From Mobilitalea torta (GTDB lineage Bacteria; Bacillota; Clostridia; Lachnospirales; Lachnospiraceae), in the NCBI RefSeq assembly GCF_050433395.1, contig NZ_JBNPXH010000004.1, positions 124,001 to 188,000 of the forward strand: 64,000 nucleotides of DNA. The letters run 5' to 3'. A model generated the notes under the pieces. It was not told the origin of the DNA and ran no database searches. It saw nothing but the letters and a program-made list of their open reading frames with translations. Of the stretch, positions 24,765-33,654 are shown one piece after another (position 1 is the stretch's first letter; every line of letters begins with the position of its first letter). The translations under genes and the position numbers were made by a program.

Positions 24765-25823
24765 TTACAAAGTTGAGAATTTATAAATCGTAACCGTATC
24801 AAACTCCTTTCCCGCTTTCAGCGCGCAGGAAGGAAATCCGCTGATATTGCAGGAGTTGGGGAAATACTGTGTCTCAAAGCAGACACCGTATCTCTTTCGG
24901 TAATCTGCTCCGTTCTTGCTGTTATTCACCGGAGTCAACATATTGGCGGTATAGAACTGGATGCCGGGAAGGTCGGTAAATACCTCCATCCTTCTGCCGC
25001 TCTTTTCATCCACCAGCTCCGCCGCCTTCTCCACCTGGCCGCCGTTAATGTCCAGTACATAATTGTGATCATATCCTCCGGCAAGGACAAGGGGCTCATA
25101 ATCCGCATCAATATCCCGGCCGATGGTCTTCATGGTTCTGAAGTCCATCGGTGTCCCGGCAACATCCCGTAATTCCCCTGTAGGAATTAAATCTGCCGTG
25201 GTGGGTGTAAACTGGTTTGCCTTAATCCATACCTTGTGATCTAAAACCGATCCGGAATTATGTCCGGCCAGGTTAAAGTAAGCATGATTGGTGAGATTGA
25301 CAATGGTGTCCCGATCGGATACCGCAAGATATTCAATTACCAGTTCATTGCCTTCGGTCAGGCTGTAGGTTACCGCCACATCCAGGTTGCCGGGAAATCC
25401 CTGCTCCATGTGGGGGCTCAGTCTTGAGAACTCAACGCTTACGATATCCTCATCCTCATACACCTCTGCCTCATACACAAATTTATTATAGCCGTGAAAG
25501 CCTCCATGAAGATTATTCTTACCGTCATTCTTGTCCAATTCATATACCTTGCCGTTCAATTCAAATCTGGCATCACCGATCCGGTTGGCATGTCTGCCGA
25601 TAAAGGAACCGAAGCCCGGCCCATTCTCCTCATAGCCCGCCAGGTTATCAAATCCCAAATTCACATCAGCAAAGTTCCCTTTTGCATCCGGAACAATAAT
25701 ACTTACAATATTGGCTCCAAAATTAGTCAGGGAAACCTTCATTCCATTGCGATTGGACAGGGTATACAGAGTTACCTCTTCCCCTTTTGTTGTTTTACCA
25801 AATGATTTCTGTGTAATCTCCAT
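24765..25823 (-). CDS. galM: Aldose 1-epimerase (galactose mutarotase)
   Basis: The 352-residue protein interconverts alpha and beta anomers of galactose or glucose. Family residues are visible: RHANRIGDARF, NNLHGGFHGYNK (first catalytic-region His), NLTNHAYFNLAGH (catalytic His), AGGYDHNYVLD, GIQFYTANML, and FETQYFPNSCN with the catalytic Glu. No signal peptide is present, so it is cytoplasmic. It is monocistronic with its own promoter at 25889-25916 and no other galactose genes around it, so its control by sugar supply cannot be judged. Confidence 0.95.
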   Translation of the reverse strand: MEITQKSFGKTTKGEEVTLYTLSNRNGMKVSLTNFGANIVSIIVPDAKGNFADVNLGFDNLAGYEENGPGFGSFIGRHANRIGDARFELNGKVYELDKNDGKNNLHGGFHGYNKFVYEAEVYEDEDIVSVEFSRLSPHMEQGFPGNLDVAVTYSLTEGNELVIEYLAVSDRDTIVNLTNHAYFNLAGHNSGSVLDHKVWIKANQFTPTTADLIPTGELRDVAGTPMDFRTMKTIGRDIDADYEPLVLAGGYDHNYVLDINGGQVEKAAELVDEKSGRRMEVFTDLPGIQFYTANMLTPVNNSKNGADYRKRYGVCFETQYFPNSCNISGFPSCALKAGKEFDTVTIYKFSTL

Positions 25824-25888
25824 GTTTCTTTCTACTCCTTATTTTTTATTTCATGAGTTTATGCACTCTGCTATGACAATTACATTTC

Positions 25889-25916
25889 ATTATAACATAA
25901 TCATGTAAAATATCAA
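25889..25916 (-). promoter_or_regulatory. Sigma-A promoter of galM
   Basis: On the minus strand TTGATA (25916-25911), 16 bases, then TATAAT (25894-25889), about 65 bases before the galM start. Confidence 0.6.
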
Positions 25917-25944
25917 ATATTTTCTTTGTATGTATTTTACTCAA

Positions 25945-25973
25945 TTGACAGCTCCCAGCCCTAATGTTATACT
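25945..25973 (+). promoter_or_regulatory. Consensus sigma-A promoter of DUF4430/ECF-S pair
   Basis: TTGACA (25945-25950), a 17-base spacer and TATACT (25968-25973) form a near-ideal vegetative promoter 57 bases before the DUF4430 start. No riboswitch fits in the short leader, so the pair may be constitutive. Confidence 0.75.
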
Positions 25974-26030
25974 TGGGGGCGTTAATAAATCGAAATACGG
26001 TATATGCGTTTCACAGAAGGAGAAAACAAA

Positions 26031-26435
26031 ATGAAGCAAAGCAATACGATAAAACGAGTTATTATTTCCTGTCTGGCCATGGTGCTGGTCATTCTGGCTA
26101 TGGTACTGATTTATAACCGATTTAAACCAGAGCCTCAAAAGGGCGCCAAGGAAATCGCCATTGAAGTTATAATTCCTGAAGAAGAGGCACAGAAATTCAC
26201 CCTCCATACGGATGCAGAATATCTGCGTCAGGCTTTGGAAGAAAAGGATCTAATTCAGGGCTCCGATTCGGAATATGGTTTATTTATTACGGAGGTCAAC
26301 GGACGAAGCGCCGATTCTGCCAAGCAGGAATGGTGGTGTATTACCAAGGACGGTGCTTCAGTGGAATATGGAGTGGATTCCATTGCAATTGCTGACGGTG
26401 ATAAATACGAGATTACCTTGACGGTGGGTTATTAA
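26031..26435 (+). CDS. DUF4430 domain membrane-anchored protein
   Basis: The start at 26031 follows GAAGGAG; an ATG nine codons upstream has no site. An N-terminal anchor (VIISCLAMVLVILAMVLIY) is followed by an external domain matching DUF4430, the fold shared with the C-terminal domain of transcobalamin: LRQALEEKDLI, YGLFITEVNG, EWWCITKDG and GDKYEITL. At 134 residues it is anchor plus one domain. The next gene encodes an ECF S component; this pairing recurs in Firmicutes and suggests an extracellular capture domain for a vitamin or related nutrient. Confidence 0.88.
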   Translation: MKQSNTIKRVIISCLAMVLVILAMVLIYNRFKPEPQKGAKEIAIEVIIPEEEAQKFTLHTDAEYLRQALEEKDLIQGSDSEYGLFITEVNGRSADSAKQEWWCITKDGASVEYGVDSIAIADGDKYEITLTVGY

Positions 26436-26498
26436 TGCAGTGCCTGCCAATCGCAGAGGCTTTATCCGTCACAAAAGAAGACTGACAGGGGGGCGGCT

Positions 26499-26993
26499 AT
26501 GAGAATTAAGGATATTGCATTGATCGGGATAATGAGTGCCATATTAATTACCGTTCAGGTAGCTCTTAGCTTCCTTCCCAATATAGAACTGGTTTCGCTG
26601 TTTATTATTTTGTACACCCTGGTCTTTGGCAGGAAAACCCTTTACATCATCTATGTTTTTGTAATAGTGGAAGGTATGATCTACGGTATAAGCCTTTGGT
26701 GGATTAACTATCTGTATATCTGGACTCTCCTGTTTTTTGCAGTTATGTTATTCCGCAGGCAGCGTTCCGTATTGCTGTGGGCCATCCTGTCCGGTTTCTA
26801 CGGACTGGCCTTCGGTGCATTATGCGCCATCCCCAATCTGTTCCTCAGCGGGCTTCCTTCTGCCGTCAGCTACTGGATTGCCGGTATTCCTTTCGATATC
26901 GCACACTGCATCGGTAATTTTATTATTACCCTGCTGCTCTTCCATCCTCTTTACCATGTACTGGATCGAATCCACCGAAAGATAATGTGCTGA
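26499..26993 (+). CDS. ECF transporter S component (vitamin-type)
   Basis: A 164-residue protein with five to six membrane helices begins MRIKDIALIGIMSAILITVQVAL, the lead typical of S components of energy-coupling-factor importers, and has the LSGFYGLAFGALCAIPNLFLSG and AGIPFDIAHCIGNFIITLLLF helices of that group. S components bind the substrate and dock with shared EcfT/EcfA modules encoded elsewhere; no ATPase is nearby. The DUF4430 partner upstream hints at a cobalamin-like or other corrinoid ligand, but this is inference. A GGGGGCGG-type site precedes the ATG. Confidence 0.85.
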   Translation: MRIKDIALIGIMSAILITVQVALSFLPNIELVSLFIILYTLVFGRKTLYIIYVFVIVEGMIYGISLWWINYLYIWTLLFFAVMLFRRQRSVLLWAILSGFYGLAFGALCAIPNLFLSGLPSAVSYWIAGIPFDIAHCIGNFIITLLLFHPLYHVLDRIHRKIMC

Positions 26994-27020
26994 GATCAGG
27001 CACCTGGCCGGTATGAAAAT

Positions 27021-27065
27021 GAGCTGTTGCAGCGATAGATGCTCCACCCATCGCTGCAACAGCTC
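27021..27065. terminator. Perfect 16-bp hairpin between convergent genes
   Basis: GAGCTGTTGCAGCGAT (27021-27036) and ATCGCTGCAACAGCTC (27050-27065) pair perfectly. On the minus strand the stem is followed by ATTTTC. It separates the ECF-S gene from cspA and likely works in both directions. Confidence 0.65.
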
Positions 27066-27171
27066 CTTAATCAACTGTCCCAAACAATATAGCCATTTCT
27101 TTATAAACTTATTTCTTAATCAAGACTAAATTTATATACTAGAAAAAGGTACACTGTAAACCCAACATTGA

Positions 27172-27372
27172 TTATAATCTTGTTACATTTGTTGCCTGAG
27201 GGCCCTTTGCTCCTTGAACTACCTCAAACTCAACCTCCTGGCCTTCCTCTAAAGACTTGAAGCCATCCATGTTAAGACCGCTGTAGTGTACGAATACATC
27301 ATTGCCCTGCTCATCGGAGATAAATCCAAATCCCTTCTGATTGTTGAACCACTTAACTGTACCTTTGTTCAT
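27172..27372 (-). CDS. Cold shock protein (CspA/CspB family)
   Basis: This 66-residue single cold-shock domain has RNP1 KGFGFIS and RNP2 VFVHY, the single-strand nucleic acid-binding motifs, and starts MNKGTVKWFNNQKG. Members act as RNA chaperones during cold or stationary phase. A GGAGG site lies seven bases before the ATG, and the preceding leader contains an 18-base palindrome at 27410-27427. It is monocistronic. Confidence 0.97.
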   Translation of the reverse strand: MNKGTVKWFNNQKGFGFISDEQGNDVFVHYSGLNMDGFKSLEEGQEVEFEVVQGAKGPQATNVTRL

Positions 27373-27409
27373 GCTAATTCCTCCAAAAATAAAAAATAAT
27401 ATTTATTAA

Positions 27410-27427
27410 TTGTCAGTATTCTGACAA
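27410..27427. promoter_or_regulatory. Palindrome upstream of cold shock gene
   Basis: TTGTCAG-TATT-CTGACAA is a perfect seven-base dyad. On the minus strand its TTGTCA could double as a -35 element, so it may be an operator overlapping the csp promoter. Confidence 0.4.
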
Positions 27428-27466
27428 CAAGTTTATGATATCACTCTTTCCATACCATGTCAAATG

Positions 27467-27913
27467 TTATTTGTCGACAGAGTGATTTAGTTCGTATGCT
27501 TCCGAAGCGATACACAGGCCGTAACCATTGGAAACCAGGTGCTTTAAACCATCCGCCAGGTCAGACAGCTTCATGATGATGGAAGTGTCTCTTCCGGCAG
27601 TCGCCAGCGTATACATATATTCTACACTGATGCCTGCATCCGCCAGGCATTTCAGCACCTTGTGAAGGGTTCCCGGCTTCTGTTCAATCTTTACTGCAAT
27701 GACATCCGTCAGCATGGCGGAGAAATTTTCCTCTTTCAATATTCTCCTGCCTTCCTCCGGGTCGGATACGATCATCCTGAGAAGTCCGAATTCCGAAGTA
27801 TCCGCCAGACTGAAGGACACAATATTGATATTGTGCTCCGTCAGGGCTTCCGTAACCCGCTCCAGGCTGCCCTTGGTATTCTCGATAAACACCGATAATT
27901 GCTTTATAACCAT
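27467..27913 (-). CDS. Tandem ACT-domain protein
   Basis: The 148-residue protein consists of two ACT-like halves (MVIKQLSVFIENTKGSLERV... and VIAVKIEQKPGTLHKVLKCL...). ACT domains bind amino acids and control metabolic enzymes. It is the last gene of the aromatic 2-oxoacid operon, 17 bases after paaK, and resembles the second ACT protein encoded at 29226-29651. Small ACT proteins beside paaK and iorAB are widespread in anaerobes and are presumed to sense aromatic amino acids, though a direct role has not been shown here. Confidence 0.9.
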   Translation of the reverse strand: MVIKQLSVFIENTKGSLERVTEALTEHNINIVSFSLADTSEFGLLRMIVSDPEEGRRILKEENFSAMLTDVIAVKIEQKPGTLHKVLKCLADAGISVEYMYTLATAGRDTSIIMKLSDLADGLKHLVSNGYGLCIASEAYELNHSVDK

Positions 27914-27930
27914 AGTCCTCCTCCTTCCAT

Positions 27931-29229
27931 TTAGACGAGTTTCCGCTTGTCTATGACTCTCTTGGCCTTTCCTTCCGATCTCTGTATGGTCTTAGGCTCC
28001 ACCAGCTTCACCTTTACAGCCAGGCCCAGGGCGGATTGGAGCACCTGAGTAATCTTTCGGGTCAGTCCCTCCAACTGCTTGATCTCATCGGAGAAAAACC
28101 GCTCCTCTACCTCCACCTGCACCTCCAGAGTATCCAGGTTGTTGACACGGTCCACAATGAGAAGATAGTGGGGGCTGGTCTCCGCTATTTCCAGCAGTGC
28201 CGTCTCAACCTGGGACGGGAATACATTCACTCCCCGGATAATCAGCATATCGTCAGAGCGTCCCTTAAACCGGTCAATCCGGGCCATGGTTCTTCCGCAT
28301 CGGCATTTCTCATAGGTAATGCTGGTCAGGTCCTTCGTCCGATACCGGAACAGGGGCAGGGCTTCCTTGGTAATGGTGGTAAATACCAGCTCTCCCACTT
28401 CACCCTCCTTACAGGGCTCCAGGGTCTCCGGATTGATAATCTCCGGTACAAAATGATCCTCATAAACATGAAGTCCGTTATGGTATTCACAATCGGCAGC
28501 CACACCGGGCCCCAGGATTTCACTCAGCCCGTAGATATCATAGGCCTTCAGATTCAGCCTTGTCTCGATTTCCTTCCTCATGTTCTCGGTCCAGGGCTCC
28601 GCGCCGCAGATAGCCGCCTTCAGCTGGATATTGCCGATCCGGCCCGTCTCCTCCAAAGTCTCCGCAATATGGAGCAGATAGGAAGGCGTGCAGGCAATGG
28701 CCGTTACTCCGAAATCCTCCATCATGGTAATCAGCTTCTGGGTATTGCCGGAGGACATGGGGATAACCGTAGCCCCCAGATTCTCCGCACCGTAATGAAG
28801 GCCCAGACCGCCGGTGAACAGGCCGTATCCATAGGCCACCTGGATTTTGTCCTGGGGCCCCACACCTGCCATGGCAAGCACTCTTGCCACGCATTCCTGC
28901 CATAGGTCAATATCCTTTCTGGTATAGCCTACAACGGTGGCCTTGCCGGTGGTGCCGGAGGAAGCATGGATTCGTACCACCTCCGACTGGGGTACGGCAA
29001 ATAATCCAAAGGGATAATTATCCCGAAGATCCTCTTTCGTTGTAAAAGGAAGCTTATCCAGGTCATCGATGCTTTGGATATCTCCCGGCTCCAGACCCAT
29101 CTGCTGCATTTTCCTGCGGTAGAACTCTACACTGTGGTACACCCGGTCTACCATTTTCCTCAGCCGTACGCTCTGCAGATTATGAATTTCATCACGGCTC
29201 ATACATTCCTTTGTCTCATTCCAAATCAT
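27931..29229 (-). CDS. paaK: Phenylacetate--CoA ligase (AMP-forming), copy 1
   Basis: The 432-residue adenylate-forming enzyme activates arylacetates to CoA thioesters. It has the phosphate-binding loop HASSGTTGKATVVGYT, GAENLGATVIPMSSGNT, the DIYGLSEILGPGVA segment, the FRYRTKDL adenylation motif and RSDDMLIIRGVNVFPSQVE preceding the mobile C-terminal domain. Its ATG overlaps the stop of the upstream ACT gene (ATGA), so translation is coupled. In this operon the ligase probably runs with the iorAB enzyme, either consuming arylacetate or releasing it from aryl-CoA with ATP formation. Confidence 0.95.
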   Translation of the reverse strand: MIWNETKECMSRDEIHNLQSVRLRKMVDRVYHSVEFYRRKMQQMGLEPGDIQSIDDLDKLPFTTKEDLRDNYPFGLFAVPQSEVVRIHASSGTTGKATVVGYTRKDIDLWQECVARVLAMAGVGPQDKIQVAYGYGLFTGGLGLHYGAENLGATVIPMSSGNTQKLITMMEDFGVTAIACTPSYLLHIAETLEETGRIGNIQLKAAICGAEPWTENMRKEIETRLNLKAYDIYGLSEILGPGVAADCEYHNGLHVYEDHFVPEIINPETLEPCKEGEVGELVFTTITKEALPLFRYRTKDLTSITYEKCRCGRTMARIDRFKGRSDDMLIIRGVNVFPSQVETALLEIAETSPHYLLIVDRVNNLDTLEVQVEVEERFFSDEIKQLEGLTRKITQVLQSALGLAVKVKLVEPKTIQRSEGKAKRVIDKRKLV

Positions 29230-29651
29230 GCGGTAATATCCTCCTGCTCTGCAACGATATATCCATGCTCTCTTAAGACGGAGGCTGTCTTTATCAGGTC
29301 TCCGGTATTGAGAATCATCAGCGGAATCTTTCCGCTGCGGACTACGATGGAATAAATATAATTGATGCCGATACCGGCATCCGCGATCACATGCAGCATG
29401 CCATCCAGTACGCCTGGCTTGTCCTCCAGCTCAACCGCAACCGCCTCGGACACCTTAACTGCGAAGCCCCCGGCATTCAGCACCTCCTTCGCCTTCTCCG
29501 GCTGGTCCACTACAATCCGGAGAATTGCAAATTCCGGTGTATCAAAGGATGCGATTGCCCGCAGATTAATTTCATTGTCCTTCAGAACCGAGGTCACCCC
29601 GGCCAGACTTCCATTCTCATTCTGCACAAATACAGAAAGCTGTTTAATCAT
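29226..29651 (-). CDS. Tandem ACT-domain protein
   Basis: A 141-residue protein with two ACT halves (MIKQLSVFVQNENGSLAGV... and VAVELEDKPGVLDGML...). It is clearly related to the ACT protein at 27467-27913; both start with near-identical KQLSVF-EN-GSL cores, which suggests duplication within the operon. It lies between iorB and the first paaK and overlaps the latter by four bases. A role as sensor of an aromatic amino acid is likely but inferred. Confidence 0.9.
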   Translation of the reverse strand: MIKQLSVFVQNENGSLAGVTSVLKDNEINLRAIASFDTPEFAILRIVVDQPEKAKEVLNAGGFAVKVSEAVAVELEDKPGVLDGMLHVIADAGIGINYIYSIVVRSGKIPLMILNTGDLIKTASVLREHGYIVAEQEDITA

Positions 29652-29730
29652 TATCCTGCCCCCTCCTTCTAATAGCCCGCCTGTCTTTCGCGGGACTATT
29701 TCATTCTAAGCTGTAGCGAATTAATTTACT

Positions 29731-30306
29731 TTATCCGTGCAAATGATATCCCACCTCAAAGGCCCGTTTATTGATATCAATTGTCTTGGGCGGAACCGTC
29801 TCTTCGATTACCTTCAGCCATTCCTCCCGGGAGAAATTCATATGCTGTGCGGCGACTCCCAACACAATAATATTGAAGACCTTGCTGTTTCCCAGCTTCT
29901 TCGCTTCCTCCAGCGCATCCACACTGTAGATTCTGTGGCTCTGCTCCAGATCCTCCAGAATATTCTCCGGGTATTTGGCGGCGCCGATGACAACAGGCAT
30001 CGGATCAATCCGGTTATCATTCACAACCATGGCGCCGTCTTCCTTGAGAAAATGGGCATATCTCAATGCTTCCAGGCGTTCAAAGGCGATGAGGAGATCC
30101 GCCTGCCCCTCCTCCACAATGGGCTCATACACCTTATCTCCATAGCGGACAAAGGTAACTACGCTGCCGCCGCGCTGAGCCATTCCATGAACCTCGGACA
30201 GCTTCACATCATAGCCGGCCTGCATGGTCAGGGCTCCTAATATTCGGCTGGTGAGCAGGGTTCCCTGCCCTCCGACACCAACAATCATTATATTCTTCGT
30301 CTCCAT
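29731..30306 (-). CDS. iorB: Indolepyruvate:ferredoxin oxidoreductase, beta subunit
   Basis: The 191-residue gamma/beta-type subunit begins METKNIMIVGVGGQGTLLTSRILG, the hallmark of the 2-oxoacid:acceptor oxidoreductase gamma fold, followed by EVHGMAQRGGSVVTFVRYG. With IorA it oxidatively decarboxylates aryl pyruvates (indolepyruvate, phenylpyruvate, hydroxyphenylpyruvate) to aryl-acetyl-CoA, reducing ferredoxin. The gene follows iorA by 12 bases. Confidence 0.96.
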   Translation of the reverse strand: METKNIMIVGVGGQGTLLTSRILGALTMQAGYDVKLSEVHGMAQRGGSVVTFVRYGDKVYEPIVEEGQADLLIAFERLEALRYAHFLKEDGAMVVNDNRIDPMPVVIGAAKYPENILEDLEQSHRIYSVDALEEAKKLGNSKVFNIIVLGVAAQHMNFSREEWLKVIEETVPPKTIDINKRAFEVGYHLHG

Positions 30307-30318
30307 AGTCTTCTCCTC

Positions 30319-32058
30319 CTATCGCTCAACCGGCTCGATTGCGCCGAATTTGCAGGCCTGCCGGCAGAGGCCGCAGCCGGTGCACATGGTGTCATTGATT
30401 ACTATGGTTCCGTCCTCCCGCTTGGTGATGGCGGGACAGCCAGGCTTCATACACATGCCGCACCGTTTGCACACCTCCGGCAGAATACGGTATTGGAGCT
30501 TAACCGGTGCCTTACTTAACAGCACACAGGGGGACTTCGTTATAATAACCGTCGGTTCCTCTGCGGATGCGGCTTCCTTAATGGCCTTCTCCAGAGTATC
30601 GGTATCAAAGGCATTGATTTCAAAGACCCGTCTTACTCCCACTGCACGGCAGAGCTCTGCCAAATTCACGGCATAGGTTTCCTCTCCCTTCAGGGTCTTG
30701 CCGGTGGCGGCATGATCCTGATGTCCCGTCATTCCCGTGGTGGAGTTATCGAGAATCATAACCGTGCCGGTTCCCTTATTATAGACCATGTTAATCAGGG
30801 AATTGATTCCGGTATGCATAAAGGTGGAATCTCCGATTACCGCCACCCAGTTCCGGATATAATCCTTCCCCTTTGCTTTCTCCATTCCGTGAAGGGTGGA
30901 GATGCTGGCTCCCATGCATACGGTGGTATCTACCACGCTTAAGGGTGCCACGGCTCCAAGAGTATAGCAGCCAATATCCCCCGCAGCATGGATCTTAAGT
31001 TTATTCAAAACAGAGTATACACTCCTGTGAGGGCAACCGGGACAGAGAATCGGAGGTCTGCCGGGCACCTGTGCCGGAAGAACCTGCTCCGGCTGCTGAC
31101 CGGAAATTGCCTTTTTCAGCAGATTTGCCGAATATTCTCCCTGGACTGTGAGTATCTCCTTCCCGATAGCCTTGATTCCCCAGGACTTCACCTGCTCTTC
31201 AATAATCGGGTCTAGTTCTTCTACAATATATAAGGTATCTACCTTGGACGCGAATTCTTCAATCAGCTTTCTCGGAAGCGGGTTCACGATGCCCAGCTTG
31301 AGTACACTGGCCTCCGGGAAAGCCTCCTTCACATATTGATACGGAATTCCGGAGGTGATGAAGCCGATGCTGGTGTCCCGGTACTCTGCCCTATTGACAG
31401 GCAGACTGCTGCCGTCCCTTTCCAGAGCATTCTCCCTGCTTTCCACCACCAGATGCCGCCCCTTTGCATTGCCGGGCATCATTACATTCTTCGCCACATC
31501 CCGCACATAGGGCTTGTCCTCCTTCTGAAGGCGCTCTCCCAGCTCCACCATGCCCTGGGAATGGGAGAGTCTTGTGGTCGAACGGACAATGACCGGTGTA
31601 TCATATTTTTCACTGAGTTCAAAGGCAAGCTTCACAAAATCCTTGGCCTCCTGGCTGTCCGAGGGCTCCAGCACCGGTACCTTGGCTGCTCTTGCGATTG
31701 CCCTGGTATCCTGTTCATTCTGGGAGCTGTACAGGCCTGGGTCATCCGCAATAATTGCCACCAGTCCGCCGGTCACTCCGATATAGGATACGGTAAAGAG
31801 AGGGTCCGCCGCCACATTCAGCCCCACATGCTTCATGGATGCCAGCGCCCGCACACCGCTAACGGATGCTCCGATAGCCACCTCCATCGCCACCTTCTCA
31901 TTGGGTGACCACTCTGAATAAATTTCCCCATATTTCGCAATATATTCACTGATTTCCGTGCTGGGAGTGCCCGGGTAGGCAGCCGAAACCTTGCAGCCGG
32001 CCTCATAGGCCCCTCTCGCAAAGGCTTCATTTCCCAGCATAATAACTTTTTCTTCCAC
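30319..32058 (-). CDS. iorA: Indolepyruvate:ferredoxin oxidoreductase, alpha subunit
   Basis: The 579-residue catalytic subunit contains the pyrimidine-binding half (AYPGTPSTEISEYIA), the thiamine diphosphate half (CPGCPHRSVYSVLNKL, GDIGCYTLGAVAPL, GDSTFMHTGINSL, and NSTTGMTGHQ for the magnesium site), and at the C-terminus two [4Fe-4S] motifs, CKRCGMCMKPGCPAI and CTGCGLCRQACKFGAI. It carries out the decarboxylation in oxidative breakdown of aromatic amino acids after transamination. The operon order symporter, PaaK, IorA, IorB, ACT, PaaK, ACT supports an energy-yielding peptide or amino acid fermentation route. Confidence 0.97.
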   Translation of the reverse strand: MEEKVIMLGNEAFARGAYEAGCKVSAAYPGTPSTEISEYIAKYGEIYSEWSPNEKVAMEVAIGASVSGVRALASMKHVGLNVAADPLFTVSYIGVTGGLVAIIADDPGLYSSQNEQDTRAIARAAKVPVLEPSDSQEAKDFVKLAFELSEKYDTPVIVRSTTRLSHSQGMVELGERLQKEDKPYVRDVAKNVMMPGNAKGRHLVVESRENALERDGSSLPVNRAEYRDTSIGFITSGIPYQYVKEAFPEASVLKLGIVNPLPRKLIEEFASKVDTLYIVEELDPIIEEQVKSWGIKAIGKEILTVQGEYSANLLKKAISGQQPEQVLPAQVPGRPPILCPGCPHRSVYSVLNKLKIHAAGDIGCYTLGAVAPLSVVDTTVCMGASISTLHGMEKAKGKDYIRNWVAVIGDSTFMHTGINSLINMVYNKGTGTVMILDNSTTGMTGHQDHAATGKTLKGEETYAVNLAELCRAVGVRRVFEINAFDTDTLEKAIKEAASAEEPTVIITKSPCVLLSKAPVKLQYRILPEVCKRCGMCMKPGCPAITKREDGTIVINDTMCTGCGLCRQACKFGAIEPVER

Positions 32059-32190
32059 TATGTAAATCTCCTTTCCAATCTGTCACATACTCCTGAATTC
32101 TATGCTAATTCTATCACATCTTTCCCCTGATGCAAAGCGGTTTCTATGCGCGAAACCGGCTTTCCTTTTCTCGCCCGTATGTTACATCTT

Positions 32191-32268
32191 CTTCCTCAAG
32201 CCGGTAACGCGCCTTGCATAAGCAAGGCATACTCACTTTTCCTTCCTCAAGTCAGTAACGCGCCTTGC
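32191..32268. repeat. 27-base imperfect direct repeat at the end of paaK copy 2
   Basis: Bases 32191-32217 and 32242-32268 are the same except for two changes. The right copy encodes the last residues of PaaK (ARRVTDLRK) on the minus strand; the left copy lies after the stop and would read ARRVTGLRK. Between them GCCTTGC (32211-32217) and GCAAGGC (32222-32228) form a hairpin. This looks like a local tail duplication. Confidence 0.7.
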
Positions 32269-33540
32269 TTTCCCTTCAAAACGCTGCAAGCTTCTGGGCG
32301 CAACCAATTTGATTGTGGCATCCAGGCCCAGCACTACTCTGAGATTCGACTTGATCCGCCGCTCCAGCTCTCCGAGACGTGTATAGGAATCCAGCAGGGA
32401 TTCATCCGCCAGCTCCACTTTTATTTCCATAAAGTCCAGGAAGTTCTTACGGTCCACAACGATTTCATAATGGGCTCCGATCTCCGGAACCTTCAGCAGG
32501 ACCTCTTCGATCTGGCTGGGGAATACATTGACCCCGCGGATGATCAGCATATCGTCGGAACGTCCGGAGAGATTCTCCATGCGTACCGTAGTTCTGCCGC
32601 ATTTACAAGGCTCATACATCAGCCGGGAGATATCCTTGGTGCGGTAACGGATCAGCGGCAGCGCTTCCTTGGTGATACAGGTGATTACCAGCTCGCCCTT
32701 GGAGCCGGGAGGCAGCACCTTGCCGGTCTCGGGATCGATAATCTCCGGAATAAAATGATCCTCATTGATATGCATTCCGCACAGCTCCAGGCATTCCCCG
32801 GATACGCCGGGTCCGATAAGCTCACTCATGCCATAGTTCTGCGTTACTTTTATTTCCTTCCCCCAGATCTTATACATCTCCTGGCGCATGGGCTCCGTCA
32901 TGCCCTCTCCGCCGAACAGGCCGATTCTCACCTTCAGATCCTTTGCCGGATCAAAACCCATCTGCCATGCTACCTCGCCCAGGTGAAGGGCATAGGAAGG
33001 CGTTGCTACCAGCAGAGTGGTCTCAAAATCCTGCATATACATGATCTGTTTCTGGGTATTGCCGGAAGAGGTGGGGCAGACGGCGGCTCCGATATTCTCT
33101 AGACCATAATGGAGTCCCAGTGCGCCGGTAAACATTCCATAGCCAAAGCAGATCTGGGCCACATCTTCCTTCTCCGCGCCACCCATCACGGCGATTCTGG
33201 AGACACATTCCGTCCAGATATCCATATCCTTTGCCGTATACCCTACCACGGTAGGCTTTCCTGTCGTTCCTGAGGAGGCATGGATACGCACCAGCTCTTT
33301 CTTCGGTACGGTAAATAAACCAAAGGGATAATTGTCTCTCAGGTCCGCTTTATTGGTAAAGGGCAGCTTTTCTAAGTCCTTCAGGCTTTTTATATCCTCC
33401 GGCTTTATGCCCCCTTCCTCCATCTTGCTGCGGTATGCCGGTACCTTGGCATAGATTCTGTTCAGTGTTTCCTGCAAACGCTGCAGCTGCAGTTTCTCCA
33501 TCTCTTCTCTGGAAAGTGTCTCTTCTTTGGCCCAAATCAT
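32233..33540 (-). CDS. paaK: Phenylacetate--CoA ligase (AMP-forming), copy 2
   Basis: A 435-residue paralogue of the PaaK encoded at 27931-29229, with the same landmarks: HASSGTTGKPTVVGYT, GLENIGAAVCPTSSGNT, QNYGMSELIGPGVSG, RYRTKDISRL and RSDDMLIIRGVNVFPSQIE. Two ligases in one operon suggest different preferred arylacetates (for example indole- versus phenyl- or hydroxyphenyl-). It lies between the symporter and iorA. The last codons are repeated just beyond the stop. Confidence 0.95.
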   Translation of the reverse strand: MIWAKEETLSREEMEKLQLQRLQETLNRIYAKVPAYRSKMEEGGIKPEDIKSLKDLEKLPFTNKADLRDNYPFGLFTVPKKELVRIHASSGTTGKPTVVGYTAKDMDIWTECVSRIAVMGGAEKEDVAQICFGYGMFTGALGLHYGLENIGAAVCPTSSGNTQKQIMYMQDFETTLLVATPSYALHLGEVAWQMGFDPAKDLKVRIGLFGGEGMTEPMRQEMYKIWGKEIKVTQNYGMSELIGPGVSGECLELCGMHINEDHFIPEIIDPETGKVLPPGSKGELVITCITKEALPLIRYRTKDISRLMYEPCKCGRTTVRMENLSGRSDDMLIIRGVNVFPSQIEEVLLKVPEIGAHYEIVVDRKNFLDFMEIKVELADESLLDSYTRLGELERRIKSNLRVVLGLDATIKLVAPRSLQRFEGKARRVTDLRKEK

Positions 33541-33654
33541 TTTTTCATTCCTCCATATCCTTATTTACTATTCTATCGAAAAAACACATACATGGGGAAA
33601 GAAAGCCCGTATCACAGGCTTTCTCTCCCCGTCGTTTTAACTGGATTTATTTTG

